Positions 17,678 through 25,407 of a DNA stretch of 56,818 nt are shown piece by piece. Both the position numbers and the translations under genes were made by a program. The number at the start of each line of letters is the position of its first letter. Position 1 is the first letter of the stretch. The notes under the pieces were generated by a model. The model searched no databases, was not told the origin of the DNA, and saw only the letters and a list, made by a program, of their open reading frames with translations. The DNA is from Flavobacterium salilacus subsp. salilacus (GTDB taxonomy: Bacteria; Bacteroidota; Bacteroidia; Flavobacteriales; Flavobacteriaceae): NCBI RefSeq assembly GCF_004634195.1, contig NZ_SKBP01000014.1, positions 1-56,818 on the forward strand, in the 5' to 3' direction.

Positions 17678-18825
17678 TATTTTTTTACAAGGCGAATGCC
17701 GTTAAACTGCCACCGCTCTTCGGGGTGAAAAAAGTTGCGGTAGGTGGCGCGACTATGCTCGGGGCTTGTAGCACACGATGCACCGCGAAGCACCATCTGG
17801 TTAATCATAAATTTGCCGTTATATTCTCCCACGGCCCCTTCGGGTTTTTTATACTGCGGGTAGGGCAGGTAGGCGCTGTTAGTCCACTCCCAGCGTTTGC
17901 CCCAGTCTGTTTTGCCCGATGCGGTTTCCCATTCCTGCTCTGTAGGCAGCCGCATACCTTTCCATTCGGCATACGCCGATGCTTCAAAAAAACTGATGTG
18001 GGTTACTATTGCCTCAGGGTTTATCTCTTGTATTCCCGATACGGTAAAGTGCATCCACTTTCCGCCTATTTTGTGCCAGTACAGCGGAGCGCTTATATCG
18101 TTTTGGGTTACCCATGCCCAGCCTTCGTCCAGCCAGTAATTAAAATCCTGATAGCCCCCTGCTGTTATAAACTCCAGATATTCGGCATTGGTTACAAGGG
18201 CATTGGCAATTTCATATTCGTGCAAATAGGTTTTGTGCCTGCCATGCTCGTTATCAAAGCTAAAGCCTTCTCCGTTAAAGCCTATTTCATAAACCCCTTC
18301 GGGCATGGTTATAAAACCGCTGCTGTCGTTTTGCTGGTTTTCCCAGTCCAAATCTTCATTATATACAGGGAAGGTAGGGTTGCAGCCCAGTATATATTTT
18401 ATATCGGTAAGCAGTAATTCCTGGTGTTGCTGCTCATGGTTCAGCCCCAGTTCGGCAAGTGCGTGTACTTGGTCGTCTTTCAGTTGCAGTACCAGCTCCA
18501 TGTGTATATCTACATACTTTCGGTATTCATAAACTTGTGTTACGCCGGGTCGGGTTATAGCACCTCTTTCGGCACGAAAAGTTCGTGTGCCTACATTGTT
18601 GTAATAGCTGTTAAACAGAAAGCAGAAATCTTCATCATATACCCTGTAATCAGGCAGGTACTGCTTTAGTACAAACTGCTCAAAAAACCATGTACTGTGC
18701 GCCAAATGCCATTTGGGCGGACTCACAAATACCGCCGGCTGCGGCACATAGTCTTCCGTTTGCAGCAGGCTGCATATTTTTTCGGTATGGTGCCTTACGG
18801 CATGATATCGTTCTAAAAGGCTCAT
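17677..18825 (-). CDS. egtB: Ergothioneine biosynthesis sulfoxide synthase EgtB
   Basis: Non-haem iron enzyme that joins hercynine to a thiol (cysteine or gamma-glutamylcysteine) through a C-S bond. The 382-residue protein has an N-terminal DinB-type domain with candidate iron ligands His43 and the HX3HXE motif (His130, His134, Glu136), then a formylglycine-generating-enzyme-like C-terminal domain ending in RGASCATSPEHSRATYRNFF and NGIRLVKK. No egtA, egtC or egtE is next to it. That would suit a cysteine-using type with an unlinked lyase, but this is inference. OvoA is less likely because the methyltransferase is a separate protein. Confidence 0.93.
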   Translation of the reverse strand: MSLLERYHAVRHHTEKICSLLQTEDYVPQPAVFVSPPKWHLAHSTWFFEQFVLKQYLPDYRVYDEDFCFLFNSYYNNVGTRTFRAERGAITRPGVTQVYEYRKYVDIHMELVLQLKDDQVHALAELGLNHEQQHQELLLTDIKYILGCNPTFPVYNEDLDWENQQNDSSGFITMPEGVYEIGFNGEGFSFDNEHGRHKTYLHEYEIANALVTNAEYLEFITAGGYQDFNYWLDEGWAWVTQNDISAPLYWHKIGGKWMHFTVSGIQEINPEAIVTHISFFEASAYAEWKGMRLPTEQEWETASGKTDWGKRWEWTNSAYLPYPQYKKPEGAVGEYNGKFMINQMVLRGASCATSPEHSRATYRNFFHPEERWQFNGIRLVKK

Positions 18826-18971
18826 TTCAAAAAGTAATAAGTATTAAATTTACAAACTAATGTTTTGAGCTTACTTTTTTGGTGCTTTTTTTAACCAAAA
18901 AATAACAACTGATTATGATAGCGGCGCAACCCTTTTACAAAAAGAGCATCTTGAGATAAAATATACAATTT

Positions 18972-19340
18972 ATGAAAAAAATTATTATACTGCTGGTATT
19001 CCTATCTTTTGCCTGTTCGGGTGATGATGATACCAACAATGATGTTATCTGTACCGAAGAAGCCCGTGCAGGACTTAACGTTACTGTAAAAAATGCCGAA
19101 ACCGGACAGGTAATCGGCGAGGGTATTACTGTTGTGGCTACTGATGGGAATTATACCGAAACGCTGGAGTATTATTTGAGTTCGCCACAATTTACAGGAG
19201 CATGGGAACGTGAGGGAACTTATGTGATTACCGTTAGCGGAGAGGGGTATCAAACCTATATTTCAGACCCTGTTACCGTAGAGGCTGACGAGTGCCATGT
19301 AATAGGCGAAATTATAACCATAAACCTGCAACCGGAGTAG
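18972..19340 (+). CDS. Small lipoprotein with carboxypeptidase-regulatory-like fold
   Basis: A 122-residue protein. The signal peptide ends in lipobox FACS (Cys15), followed by SGDDDTNND, the acidic pattern linked to surface export in Bacteroidota. The rest resembles one beta-sandwich of the carboxypeptidase regulatory type (LNVTVKNAETGQVIGEG, then GTYVITVSGEGYQTY), with Cys residues near both ends that could pair. It is probably a surface or periplasmic lipoprotein of unknown partner. It stands alone and ends before a palindromic repeat that can act as terminator against the convergent phosphoesterase gene. Confidence 0.82.
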   Translation: MKKIIILLVFLSFACSGDDDTNNDVICTEEARAGLNVTVKNAETGQVIGEGITVVATDGNYTETLEYYLSSPQFTGAWEREGTYVITVSGEGYQTYISDPVTVEADECHVIGEIITINLQPE

Positions 19341-19368
19341 TACTACAGTTACCGTATTCTGTTTGTTT

Positions 19369-19424
19369 TGTCATGCTGAGGCACGAAGCATCTCTTTTTA
19401 GAAGCTTCGTGCCTCAGCATGACA
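19369..19424. repeat. REP-like palindromic element with 21-bp perfect arms
   Basis: Two 21-bp arms (TGTCATGCTGAGGCACGAAG plus C, and its complement) flank a 14-nt loop. The same arm sequence, less perfect, recurs near 38009-38080, 41003-41022 and in the arrays at 44551 and 47921. It lies between convergent genes and may also end transcription. Confidence 0.9.
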
Positions 19425-19505
19425 GAAATCAATGTGCGGTTTACAGCTACAATATTCAGCTTGCGCTGTTATTCTGACGCAGGAAATAGCTAAATATTCT
19501 CCTGT

Positions 19506-20234
19506 TTAATTTCTTCCGTTTTCGTTAGGATATAATGTATATACGGGGTCGCTTTGCCAAAATTCTTTAGTGTTGGCATCCATAATAGTAAGCGGACCTT
19601 TGAAGGCTGCACCTGTATCTATATTCCAAACACCACCTTTATTTATAGGTACGGTTTCTCCTATGCGCGTTACGGGCGTATGGCCTATAAAAATTTCGTC
19701 ATAAATAGTAAAACGCTTCGGGTATTGCGGATGGTTTTTTTCCAGACTTTCATTGAGTGCCAATGCCGTTTCCCACAGGGTACGATCCCAATAGAACATA
19801 CGGGTAAAATATTCGTTATGAATACCGTTTTGGTTGGTAAAGCCCGCATGCAGAAAAAGTCTGTTATTATCATCCAAATGGTAATCCTGTAAACTTTCTA
19901 AAAAAGCCACGTGAGATTCTCTTCGCTCGCCAATTACAGGTGCATACATTTCGGTAGTCAGCTTTCCGCCGTGATAAAACCATTGCTCGTTATAGTCGCC
20001 TGTTTTCATCCAGTCCAGCAGTAAGTCGTCGTGATTGCCACGCATAAAAATACTGTTGTACTGCTGTTTCACCTTCATCAGGAAATCAATTACCTCTGGC
20101 GACTGACTCCAGCCATCTACATAATCGCCCAAAAAAATAAGGGTGTCACCTGTGGTTACGGCAGCGCGTTCCAGTATTTGCTGTAAGGCTATATATGCCC
20201 CGTGTATATCACCAATAACAAGTATTCTGCTCAT
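19506..20234 (-). CDS. Calcineurin-type metallophosphoesterase (PPP/ApaH-like)
   Basis: A 242-residue cytoplasmic phosphoesterase with the full two-metal motif set: GDIHG near residue 8, GDYVDG near 36, GNHDD near 66, HAGF near 124, then GHTP and NIDTGA. This pattern fits the PPP-like serine/threonine phosphatase or diadenosine tetraphosphatase group; which substrate it uses is not decided by sequence. It follows the AlbA_2 gene by about 8 nt, so the two are co-transcribed. Confidence 0.88.
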   Translation of the reverse strand: MSRILVIGDIHGAYIALQQILERAAVTTGDTLIFLGDYVDGWSQSPEVIDFLMKVKQQYNSIFMRGNHDDLLLDWMKTGDYNEQWFYHGGKLTTEMYAPVIGERRESHVAFLESLQDYHLDDNNRLFLHAGFTNQNGIHNEYFTRMFYWDRTLWETALALNESLEKNHPQYPKRFTIYDEIFIGHTPVTRIGETVPINKGGVWNIDTGAAFKGPLTIMDANTKEFWQSDPVYTLYPNENGRN

Positions 20235-20242
20235 AGTATTCT

Positions 20243-21412
20243 TTAATTTTCTATATCAGTTTTATCAGAGTTGTCGTTATATTTCATTTTACGCAACACG
20301 CGCATTGCTTCTTTAAAGGAAACATATGCACTGCTGTCCGGGTAGGTTTTTAGTAACGGCTTGGCATCTATAAGCCTTTCGCGGGCATCTTCAAAACCGT
20401 TCAGGTAACATACCATAAGCGTATGCGGCATATTGCTCAGGTCTTTCTCTTCCCGCTCTGATAGTGGTACGCCTTTTTCCAACTTACCGATAAGGGCAAG
20501 GTTGGCATTATAAATATGATGCATCATTTTTCGGTTATACTGTGGCGGGTCGAATAGTAAGGTAGAGTCCATTTTATAATAACCGTTTTCCTGAAAGTTG
20601 ATGCTTACTTTTTCTAACGGATAATAGCTCGTTTTGTCATTAAGCCCCAGCGAAACATATTCGGTAATAGAAAATGTGTTGTCGTCATACTCAATTTGCA
20701 CCTCATCTAAGGTAGAATAAAACAGCTTTACCTGCTCGTTTATTAGCTCTATATCTACTCGCGAATAGTAGGTTTTGCCTTTTACAACCTTTTTGTTTCC
20801 TGCCCAGCATACTACAAAAAGCTCTTTAAAAACCTTATAGCCCGAAGCCATATCCTTATGGCGATTATTAAGAAAATCGATAACCCCCTCAAGGGTATAG
20901 CCTATGCTGTTGCGCGAACTGTTTTCAATATCAATAACCGTTGCAGTATTTTGGTAATTCATTTCCTCGTTACGGTCAACAGGTATCGAGTTACTGCCCC
21001 TGCGCATAAAAACCGCACCGTAAGGAATGTTATAAATAGGTCGTTTAAAAGACGATATTTTGTTATTAGGGCGAATGGTTACCAAGCCTACTACCTTGTG
21101 TTTGGGCAGGTTGGGAAAAGGTACATTTTCATACTGTATTTTGGGCGGATTGTCCAGATAGGCATTTACCAGGTTTTGGATACGGCTGTCATCATAAAAA
21201 TCGGCACCCCGTATCTCGTTGTCCTTATCCTCAACCCCAACCACAATATAAGAGTTGTTGGAAGGGTTGGAATTAGATAATGCACAAATGTGTTTCACAA
21301 ACTTTCCCTTACCCTCTTTGGTATGCAGGTTCAACTGACGCTTTTTATCATAAAAGCTGCTCTCATCATTGTGAGCCAACAGGTTTTTTATGAGTAAGCG
21401 TTTGTTTATCAT
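20243..21412 (-). CDS. AlbA_2 (Schlafen-type) domain protein
   Basis: A 389-residue protein with an N-terminal AlbA_2 domain (about residues 10-150), recognised by ESSFYDKKRQLNL, GKFVKHICALSN, YIVVGVED and the later VFMRRGSNSIPV. AlbA_2 domains occur in putative DNA- or RNA-binding regulators and in nuclease-like Schlafen proteins. The remaining 240 residues are not a family I recognise and lack membrane segments. It lies 84 bp after the SDR gene and 8 nt before the phosphoesterase, so it probably shares a transcript with the latter. No ATPase P-loop was found. Confidence 0.78.
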   Translation of the reverse strand: MINKRLLIKNLLAHNDESSFYDKKRQLNLHTKEGKGKFVKHICALSNSNPSNNSYIVVGVEDKDNEIRGADFYDDSRIQNLVNAYLDNPPKIQYENVPFPNLPKHKVVGLVTIRPNNKISSFKRPIYNIPYGAVFMRRGSNSIPVDRNEEMNYQNTATVIDIENSSRNSIGYTLEGVIDFLNNRHKDMASGYKVFKELFVVCWAGNKKVVKGKTYYSRVDIELINEQVKLFYSTLDEVQIEYDDNTFSITEYVSLGLNDKTSYYPLEKVSINFQENGYYKMDSTLLFDPPQYNRKMMHHIYNANLALIGKLEKGVPLSEREEKDLSNMPHTLMVCYLNGFEDARERLIDAKPLLKTYPDSSAYVSFKEAMRVLRKMKYNDNSDKTDIEN

Positions 21413-21496
21413 GGCTTAGGGTTACGAGTTGTGAGTTTCGGGTTTAAGGTTGGGTAAATTTGCTTCCTTTCAGGTCAGATTTTAAAAGATAGGATA

Positions 21497-22249
21497 TCAA
21501 ACCTCTTTCTTTACCATTATGGCACTTGCCTGCGCTGTGGGCAGTATCATCAGGTCGGCAATGTTTACATGATACGGTCGTGTTACTACAAAGGTAATCA
21601 CATCGGCAATATCTTCGGGTTGTAACGGCTCATAGCCTTTATATACATTCTCGGCACGCTCGGTATCGCCCTTAAAGCGCACCTCGCTGAACTCGGTAGC
21701 AACCAACCCCGGATTGATTGCGCCTACGCGAATGCCATACGGGTTCAAGTCCATGCGCATCCCCTGATTGATAGCATCTACGGCGTGCTTGCTTGCGCAA
21801 TACACATTTCCGTTAGGGTACACCTCTTTTCCCGCTATAGAGCCTATGTTAATAATATGTCCGCTTTTACGCGCTATCATACCCGGCAGTATAGCTTTCG
21901 ATACATACAGCAGTCCTTTTACATTAATGTCTATCATAGCATCCCAGTCATCCGCATCACCGTTTTGTATCGGGTCAAGTCCATGCGCGTTGCCCGCATT
22001 GTTTATTAATATATCTATATCGGCAAACTCTTTTGGGATGGAGGCTATGGCATTATCAACCGCTTTTTTATCGCGTACATCAAAAAGAAGGGTATGCACA
22101 GGGGTTAAACTGCCCAACTCGCCACGCAATGCTGCCAGCCTGTCGTCACGACGACCACACAGTATCAGCCTGATATTATTCTTCGCAAAATAACGAGCCG
22201 TTGCCCTGCCTATACCGCTCGTTGCTCCTGTTATTAATGCTGTTTTCAT
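21497..22249 (-). CDS. Short-chain dehydrogenase/reductase (YdfG-like)
   Basis: A 250-residue classical SDR, cytoplasmic and probably NADP-dependent. It has the TGATSGIGRA nucleotide motif at residues 7-16, an RR pair after the second strand (CGRRDDR) that favours NADP, the structural NNAG motif, and the catalytic Ser/Tyr/Lys (NIGSIAG, YCASK). The NxxVFP-like end and the RVGAINPGLVATEFSEVRF segment resemble YdfG, the NADP-dependent 3-hydroxy acid (serine/malonic semialdehyde) dehydrogenase. It lies about 100 bp after the aldo/keto reductase on the same strand. The exact substrate is unsure. Confidence 0.88.
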   Translation of the reverse strand: MKTALITGATSGIGRATARYFAKNNIRLILCGRRDDRLAALRGELGSLTPVHTLLFDVRDKKAVDNAIASIPKEFADIDILINNAGNAHGLDPIQNGDADDWDAMIDINVKGLLYVSKAILPGMIARKSGHIINIGSIAGKEVYPNGNVYCASKHAVDAINQGMRMDLNPYGIRVGAINPGLVATEFSEVRFKGDTERAENVYKGYEPLQPEDIADVITFVVTRPYHVNIADLMILPTAQASAIMVKKEV

Positions 22250-22327
22250 TTTTTAATCTATTTAAAATTTAATAATTGAAAGATTTAAACATCTCAACTT
22301 TAAAGCTTTCGACTTTCAAACTTAATT

Positions 22328-22348
22328 CCCCCTTTGGGGGTTAGGGGG
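22328..22348. repeat. Short C/G-rich palindrome, remnant of a dispersed repeat
   Basis: CCCCCTTTGGGGG followed by TTAGGGGG resembles one arm of the larger inverted repeat between moxR and the DUF58 gene. It touches the 3' end of the aldo/keto reductase gene. Confidence 0.6.
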
Positions 22349-22349
22349 C

Positions 22350-23219
22350 TTATGGCACTTTCTCCCCCATACTCTCCGTCCAAATAGCAAACCAGTCTTC
22401 CAGTTCCAGCGTTAGCCCTGCAGCTTTCATTTGGTTTTTCAGCCTTTCGGGGTTGGTCGATCCTGTTACGGGCACTATACCTGCCGGGTGCTGCATTATC
22501 CAAGCCAGCAAAAGTATATCTACGGTAGCCTCATATTTTACGACCAATTCCATTAACAGCATTTTAAGGCGTTCCGTTTGTGCATTATCCGCTTTAAAGA
22601 TACTGCCTAACGGACTCCATGCCAATGGTTTGATGTTGTTTAGCATCATATAATCCAAAGACCCGTCCAGCATAGGCTGATGGCACGTTGCCGAAAACTC
22701 TATTTGGTTGCAAAACACTTCGGTACGACTGCGGATAAGGTCGGTTTGGCTATTGGTAAAGTTAGATACCCCGAAGTTTTTTATTTTGCCTTCCGCTTTC
22801 AGTTTCTCTATAGCTTCGGCTATTTCGTCAGGATGCATTAACGGGCTTGGGCGGTGCAGTAGTAGTATGTCCAGATAATCTGTTTGCAGATTTTTAAGCG
22901 AACCCTCTGCCGATTGTATAATGTAGTCTTTAGAGTAGTCGTAATGTTTTACCTTGTTCTTTCGGTTGCCCGTAATGTGCTGTATGCCGCACTTTGATAT
23001 CAGTTGAATTTGTTCCCTGTTAATCCCGCTTTCGGCAAATGCCGCACCAAACTCCGCTTCGGTAGTATAACCGCCATATATATCGGCATGGTCAAAGGTA
23101 GTAATGCCATACTCCAGGCAGGAAAATAGGAGGGCAGTCATCTCGGCAGTATTCATTTTTTTGCTCCATACGCCCCAATTCATGGCGCCGGCAATAATGG
23201 GCGATAAAGTAATATTCAT
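22350..23219 (-). CDS. Aldo/keto reductase (YdhF-like)
   Basis: A 289-residue NADPH-dependent oxidoreductase of the (beta/alpha)8 aldo/keto reductase fold. The catalytic set is visible: Asp in FDHADIYGGY with its Tyr, Lys in LISKCGI, and His in LLLHRPSPL. The late VPVTGSTNPERL segment is the phosphate-binding loop. The start MNITLSPIIAGAMNWG was chosen because YdhF-like proteins begin there; an in-frame start nine codons upstream would add a non-conserved leader. The substrate is unknown. It heads a minus-strand series with the SDR. Confidence 0.9.
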   Translation of the reverse strand: MNITLSPIIAGAMNWGVWSKKMNTAEMTALLFSCLEYGITTFDHADIYGGYTTEAEFGAAFAESGINREQIQLISKCGIQHITGNRKNKVKHYDYSKDYIIQSAEGSLKNLQTDYLDILLLHRPSPLMHPDEIAEAIEKLKAEGKIKNFGVSNFTNSQTDLIRSRTEVFCNQIEFSATCHQPMLDGSLDYMMLNNIKPLAWSPLGSIFKADNAQTERLKMLLMELVVKYEATVDILLLAWIMQHPAGIVPVTGSTNPERLKNQMKAAGLTLELEDWFAIWTESMGEKVP

Positions 23220-23414
23220 TATTTGATTTATGATTTTAGAAAGCAATGTTATATTGCGTTGCTAAAAATAGCAAAAAATTACCGATGTACAGGATTAATG
23301 CAGTGTAGGTTTATTTAATATTTAACAAGTCATTAACAACAATAATATATTAAATTTCCATTTGCTTCGTTACTTTAACATTATTAACTTCACACCACCA
23401 AAACAGATATACTT

Positions 23415-24419
23415 ATGGAAGAAAATACTGCTGCTTTAGACATCAGGGCAATTAATGAAAAAATAGAGCGGGAGAGTGCTTTTATAGACCTCCTTGTTAT
23501 GGAAATGAACAAGGTTATCGTGGGGCAAAAGTACATGATAGAACGCCTGCTTATAGGTTTACTCGGGCGAGGGCATATACTGCTGGAAGGTGTGCCGGGA
23601 CTCGCAAAAACACTGGCTATTAACACGCTTTCTCAGGCGGTACACGGCAGTTTCAGCCGTATTCAGTTTACACCCGATTTGCTTCCTGCCGATGTAGTGG
23701 GAACAATGATATACAACATTAAGCAAAACGAATTTACGATAAAAAAAGGACCGATATTTGCCAACTTTGTCCTTGCCGATGAGATAAACCGAGCACCCGC
23801 CAAAGTGCAAAGTGCGCTGCTTGAGGCAATGCAGGAAAAACAGGTAACCATAGGCGAAGAAACCTTTAAGCTCGAAAAACCGTTTTTGGTAATGGCAACC
23901 ATGAACCCTGTAGAACAGGAAGGAACCTACCCACTGCCCGAAGCACAGGTTGACCGTTTTATGCTGAAAGCAGTTATTGATTATCCTAAAATTGAAGACG
24001 AACGCTTGGTAATGCGTAACAACCTGAAAGAAGCTTTTGATAAAGTAAACCAGGTAGTATCTATAGAGCAGATACTGAGAGCGCAGCAAGCCGTTCGCGA
24101 AGTATATATGGACGAGAAGATAGAAAAATATATTCTCGACCTCATTTTTGCTACCCGTTATCCGGAACAATATAAACTGGAAAGCCTCAAACCGCTCATC
24201 AGTTTCGGGGCATCCCCACGGGGTAGTATCAACCTTGCCATTGCTGCAAAATGTTATGCCTTTATCAAACGAAGGGGCTATGTAATACCCGAAGATGTAA
24301 GGGCGGTAGTACACGACGTGTTGCGCCACAGGATAGGCATTACCTATGAAGCCGAAGCCGAAAACATAACATCGATAGATATCATTAACAAAATAGTGAA
24401 TGAGGTTGAAGTGCCTTAA
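23415..24419 (+). CDS. MoxR family AAA+ ATPase
   Basis: A 334-residue AAA+ ATPase with Walker A GVPGLAKT, Walker B VLADEINRAP, a sensor Asn in ATMNPVEQEGTYPLPEAQ and the PEAQVDRF segment typical of MoxR. MoxR proteins act as chaperone-like motors for von Willebrand A domain proteins. It is the first gene of the bat operon, which supplies a DUF58 protein and two VWA proteins as likely clients. No clean -33/-7 promoter was found in the 195 bp upstream. The 105-bp gap to the next gene holds a large inverted repeat. Confidence 0.95.
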   Translation: MEENTAALDIRAINEKIERESAFIDLLVMEMNKVIVGQKYMIERLLIGLLGRGHILLEGVPGLAKTLAINTLSQAVHGSFSRIQFTPDLLPADVVGTMIYNIKQNEFTIKKGPIFANFVLADEINRAPAKVQSALLEAMQEKQVTIGEETFKLEKPFLVMATMNPVEQEGTYPLPEAQVDRFMLKAVIDYPKIEDERLVMRNNLKEAFDKVNQVVSIEQILRAQQAVREVYMDEKIEKYILDLIFATRYPEQYKLESLKPLISFGASPRGSINLAIAAKCYAFIKRRGYVIPEDVRAVVHDVLRHRIGITYEAEAENITSIDIINKIVNEVEVP

Positions 24420-24420
24420 A

Positions 24421-24520
24421 CCTCCCCCAACCCCTCCGAAGGAGGGGGGAGCAGGAGTGTTTAATAAATAATTTCAATATCAATCGTCAAATTCCCCTCC
24501 TTCGGAGGGGTTAGGGGAGG
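24421..24520. repeat. Long inverted repeat between moxR and the DUF58 gene
   Basis: The left arm (24421-24450) and right arm (24493-24520) are nearly perfect reverse complements over about 28 bp, separated by 42 nt. Each arm also contains its own palindrome, CCCCTCCGAAGGAGGGG. The right arm stops 4 nt before the next start codon, so a folded transcript would place the initiation region at the foot of the stem. Confidence 0.93.
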
Positions 24521-24524
24521 CAGG

Positions 24525-25388
24525 ATGGATACAAAAGAGATACTAAAAAAAGTTCGTAAAATAGAAATTAAAACCCGAAGGCTCAGCGACCACATCTTTT
24601 CGGGCGAGTACCACACATCCTTCAAGGGGCGTGGTATGACCTTTAGCGAGGTGCGCCAGTACCAGTATGGCGACGACGTGCGGGCTATAGACTGGAACGT
24701 TACCGCACGCTATAACGAACCCCACATAAAAGTTTTTGAAGAAGAACGCGAGCTTACCATGATGCTCATGGTAGATGTGAGCGGTTCGGAGAGCTTTGGT
24801 ACACAAAACAGCTTTAAAAAAGATATTGTTACCGAAATAGCTGCTACAATGGCATTTTCGGCAACGCAGAATAATGATAAAATAGGGCTGATACTTTTTT
24901 CCGACCAAATAGAACTTTATATACCACCCAAAAAAGGAAAATCGCACGTATTGCGCATCATCCGCGAGTTGATAGAGTTTCATCCAAAAAGCAAAAAAAC
25001 CGATGTGGCGCAGGCATTAAAATTCCTTTCGGGCGTACAGAAAAAGAAAGCCATTGTTTTCCTGATTTCCGATTTTATAGCCGGAGATTATGAACATACA
25101 CTCAAAATAACAGCAAAACGCCACGATATAACAGGCGTACGCGTGTATGACAGTCGTGAAGAAGAAATGCCCAACTTGGGTATTGTAAACATGACGGATG
25201 CCGAAACGGGCGAAACCACACTGGTAAACACAGGCTCTAAAGCCGTGCGCATGCAGTATGGGCAGTATTATCGGGATAAAGTACAGTATTTTAAAGAAAC
25301 CTTTAGCCGTTGCGGAGCAGGTACGGTAAGCACGCGGGTAGATGAGTCGTATGTAACCAAGCTGCTTGGCTATTTTAAGGCAAGATAA
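24525..25388 (+). CDS. DUF58 domain protein of the bat operon
   Basis: A 287-residue cytoplasmic protein. DUF58 proteins carry a VWA-like fold and are standard partners of MoxR. Visible features are the GRGMTFSEVRQYQYGDDVRAIDWN core signature (shown in part: YGDDVRAIDWN) and a MIDAS-like MVDVSGSES, so metal binding is possible. It starts 4 nt after the right arm of an inverted repeat, which may influence its translation. The next gene follows after about 20 nt. Confidence 0.93.
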   Translation: MDTKEILKKVRKIEIKTRRLSDHIFSGEYHTSFKGRGMTFSEVRQYQYGDDVRAIDWNVTARYNEPHIKVFEEERELTMMLMVDVSGSESFGTQNSFKKDIVTEIAATMAFSATQNNDKIGLILFSDQIELYIPPKKGKSHVLRIIRELIEFHPKSKKTDVAQALKFLSGVQKKKAIVFLISDFIAGDYEHTLKITAKRHDITGVRVYDSREEEMPNLGIVNMTDAETGETTLVNTGSKAVRMQYGQYYRDKVQYFKETFSRCGAGTVSTRVDESYVTKLLGYFKAR

Positions 25389-25407
25389 ATCACGGTGCAG
25401 CATAACT

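Noticed and set aside
17647..18417. 256-codon frame on the plus strand opposite egtB
   Set aside because: Antisense shadow of a well-supported enzyme; no family motifs.
16712..18825. Ovothiol synthase OvoA or selenoneine pathway
   Set aside because: The methyltransferase is a separate EgtD protein, and no SenB/SenC-like genes are present.
23559..24329. 256-codon frame on the minus strand opposite moxR
   Set aside because: Antisense shadow of the MoxR ATPase gene; no domain seen.
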